Shown piece after piece: positions 62,378 through 64,000 of a stretch of DNA of 64,000 nucleotides (the first letter of the stretch is position 1; each line of letters opens with the position of its first letter). Origin of the DNA: Phycomyces nitens (Eukaryota > Mucoromycota > Mucoromycetes > Mucorales > Phycomycetaceae). The notes beneath the pieces were generated by a model. The model had not been told where the DNA came from and ran no database searches. It was given only the letters and a program-made list of their open reading frames with translations. Position numbers and translations under genes: made by a program. Location: positions 6,014,001-6,078,000 of the forward strand of contig JAHRBC010000003.1 in the NCBI GenBank assembly GCA_022702545.1, read 5' to 3'.

Positions 62378-62692
62378 TTGGAGCGAATTATTTTGCAAAG
62401 TTTTTCCATTTTGAAATACGGTACCGCTACATGTTTGTTTAGCTTGCCAAGGTTGTGTACCAAGCAACGTCTTTCATTCGTTTTGGGGATTCCAAATATC
62501 GACCTGATGAATCATGGTGTCGTTGAGAGGAGTCATTTGATCGCTCGCTTTTGTAATAAACAAGCGATTTTCTGGCAAAGTAGATGGCGTCGATTGTTTG
62601 ATACTATAGGATTTTTAGTATTCCCTAAAGCGGAAGGGGTTAACCTCTGGAAACTTATCTTGAACCCTTCGCCTATCATGCCATTCAGTTAA
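62378..62692 (+). pseudogene. Possible reverse-transcriptase C-terminal remnant
   Basis: Reads ILKYGTATCLFSLPRLCTKQ, RLSFVLGIPNIDLMNHGVVE, RSHLIARFCNKQAIFWQSRW and LWKLILNPSPIMPF. The order YG, (Q)RL, LGIP, R, ARF resembles the helical segment that follows the RT domain in LINE elements. The opposite strand is also open (62615-63088, with TDSSSITDKAKNSLATPLSR and LRQQLTEWHDRRRVQDKFPE), so coding strand and identity are uncertain. Confidence 0.3.
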
Positions 62693-64000
62693 TTGCTGTC
62701 TAAGAGACAAGGTCATGCTTTGGCGGAGAAACTCAAACAACCATCTACTTTCAAGTAATCTATTATCTGTTGTTGCTCGGCTGAGGGGTGTTGCTAGTGA
62801 GTTTTTTGCTTTGTCGGTGATTGATGAACTGTCTGTCATTGTGAGTTTTTTAGGTTGCTTTGGTTGATAATTGTTATTGGACTGCAGCCTGTTTGCTGCG
62901 ACGGGGCTGACAAAAATAATAATATTGGTAAAGAATACAAAAAAAATATTGGCGTGATGTTGATTAGTAGGAAGAAGATTTCCCCCAGAAAAAAAGCGGC
63001 AATGGATTTTCGAGCTGCATTTTGGGCTAACACTTGTTCCGACAAAGATGGCTGAAATAATGTATTGTATGCTTTTGAGAATCGGCAAGTACCAAATTGC
63101 TTCTGATTCTGGTGCGGAGGTAATAATTCAATGAACCAAAAAGCTCAATTGCTGGAGCAAAGCGGTAGGTGTATATTGAGTGTTACGCAACAGGGTAGCC
63201 ACTTTAGCCTGATGAGGACTAAAATGAGAATAAGCCAAAGGGAGAGTTTCTAGTAGGGTGTAAACCAAGTTCTAGATGGGAGGGTACAAGCTTATTGTCT
63301 TTGTGCGAAGCTTGGAATCCATTGAGATGGTAGCCACATCGGTAGGTATTTTCATGGCTTTGATCTGAAGATCTGTAGGTGTCTAGCCAAATATTTTTCT
63401 AACAGAAAACAAGTGCAACCCTGTACCTGAGGTCTCAGGGGTCACAGACAGTCTGTTGATCTGTTGTTGTGTTAATTGCACGAATTGAACCATTTTTTGT
63501 GAGAACTGATTGATAGATTGTTTATTGCGTAGAAAAATTTAATTAATACGTGTCAATGATAGTGGAGAGTTCAAAAAAATCAAAATATGTTAATGGCTAG
63601 CATATAGTTAAATAAGCACATAAAATAAACAAAATAGATTTTATTACGATTACCTTTTCACTATTTTAAAAATAAAAAAGATGATTGCAGCAATTGGTCC
63701 TTTCTTATTGGTCTGACAGTTGCACCGAATTTTGGGAGAGTTTGTCTGGGCCTACAAGTGATTTACAGTGGTTCTGGTGCCACTTTGTTTTATTTTGAGA
63801 TTATATTTACCCTTAACCTGATGGTACAAAGAACTTTAAAATCTTTGAAGGATCCGGAGTTTAAGACCGAATGTTGCAGCCACTTTAATAAACACTCAAC
63901 CGATTCTTTCAATAAACAATACAAAAAAATCTAAATAAGTATTGGCGCTGTTTTTACACGTGGCATACACTTTACAACTGAGTGAAGTACAAATTCCATA

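Larger units (their letters stand above)
56133..64000. other. Gene-poor AT-rich island, third part
   Basis: Almost 8 kb without an intact gene. It carries decayed frames listed separately (56362, 59926, 62378), microsatellites (AT tract at 57065-57089), and a possible copia LTR end (CAATCCCAACA at about 59146-59156). The segment 58740-58870 has repeated CCCGAAGTCACCTTC-type units. The remainder shows no recognisable feature. Confidence 0.5.

Overview
This window comes from a nuclear fungal genome. The genes carry many short GT-AG introns (mostly about 40-80 nt) and sit in very AT-rich, microsatellite-filled spacers. The gene set is typical of fungi: a Gin4/Hsl1-type kinase with a fungal KA1 tail, a Gac1-type PP1 targeting subunit, Iwr1, Nop53, epsin and COQ5. 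The base composition, the intron style and a Frizzled-type receptor suggest an early-diverging lineage, most likely Mucoromycota (Mucorales). That placement is inference from gene content; no rRNA or mitochondrial marker is present.

I support fifteen protein-coding genes. Block 1 (0.3-12 kb) holds an FYR-domain chromatin protein (-), a TPP1/Tpz1-like OB-fold telomere protein candidate (+), a septin/morphogenesis-type protein kinase (-) and a CDCA7-type zinc-finger protein with DDT/WHIM-like regions (-). Block 2 (18.8-26.4 kb) holds a secreted GH36 alpha-galactosidase (+), mitochondrial COQ5 (-) and a Frizzled-like seven-pass receptor with an extracellular cysteine-rich domain (-). Block 3 (34.6-56.1 kb) holds a two-pass membrane protein, NRDE2, a membrane-anchored GDSL esterase, IWR1, a Kelch protein, epsin, a CBM21 PP1-targeting subunit and NOP53.

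Three gene-poor islands separate or flank these blocks: 12-18.8 kb, 26.5-34.6 kb and 56.2-64 kb. They contain decayed reading frames and mobile-element debris. This includes a serine-recombinase-like ORF broken by one in-frame TGA, two diverged copies of a small unknown ORF family, a 530-bp element with terminal inverted repeats, a 251-bp MITE-like element abutting the C-terminal zinc-knuckle end of a LINE-type retrotransposon, an LRR/F-box-like remnant and a possible reverse-transcriptase tail.

The genes do not form one pathway. Chromatin and telomere functions (FYR, TPP1-like, CDCA7-like, NRDE2) and RNA or ribosome functions (IWR1, NOP53) are over-represented. The most notable items are the Frizzled-type receptor with a CRD, the shelterin-like OB-fold gene, the class-II zf-4CXXC_R1 protein, and two probable GC-AG introns in the divergently transcribed IWR1/Kelch pair. 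All exon models were derived by eye from reading frame, splice signals and family motifs.
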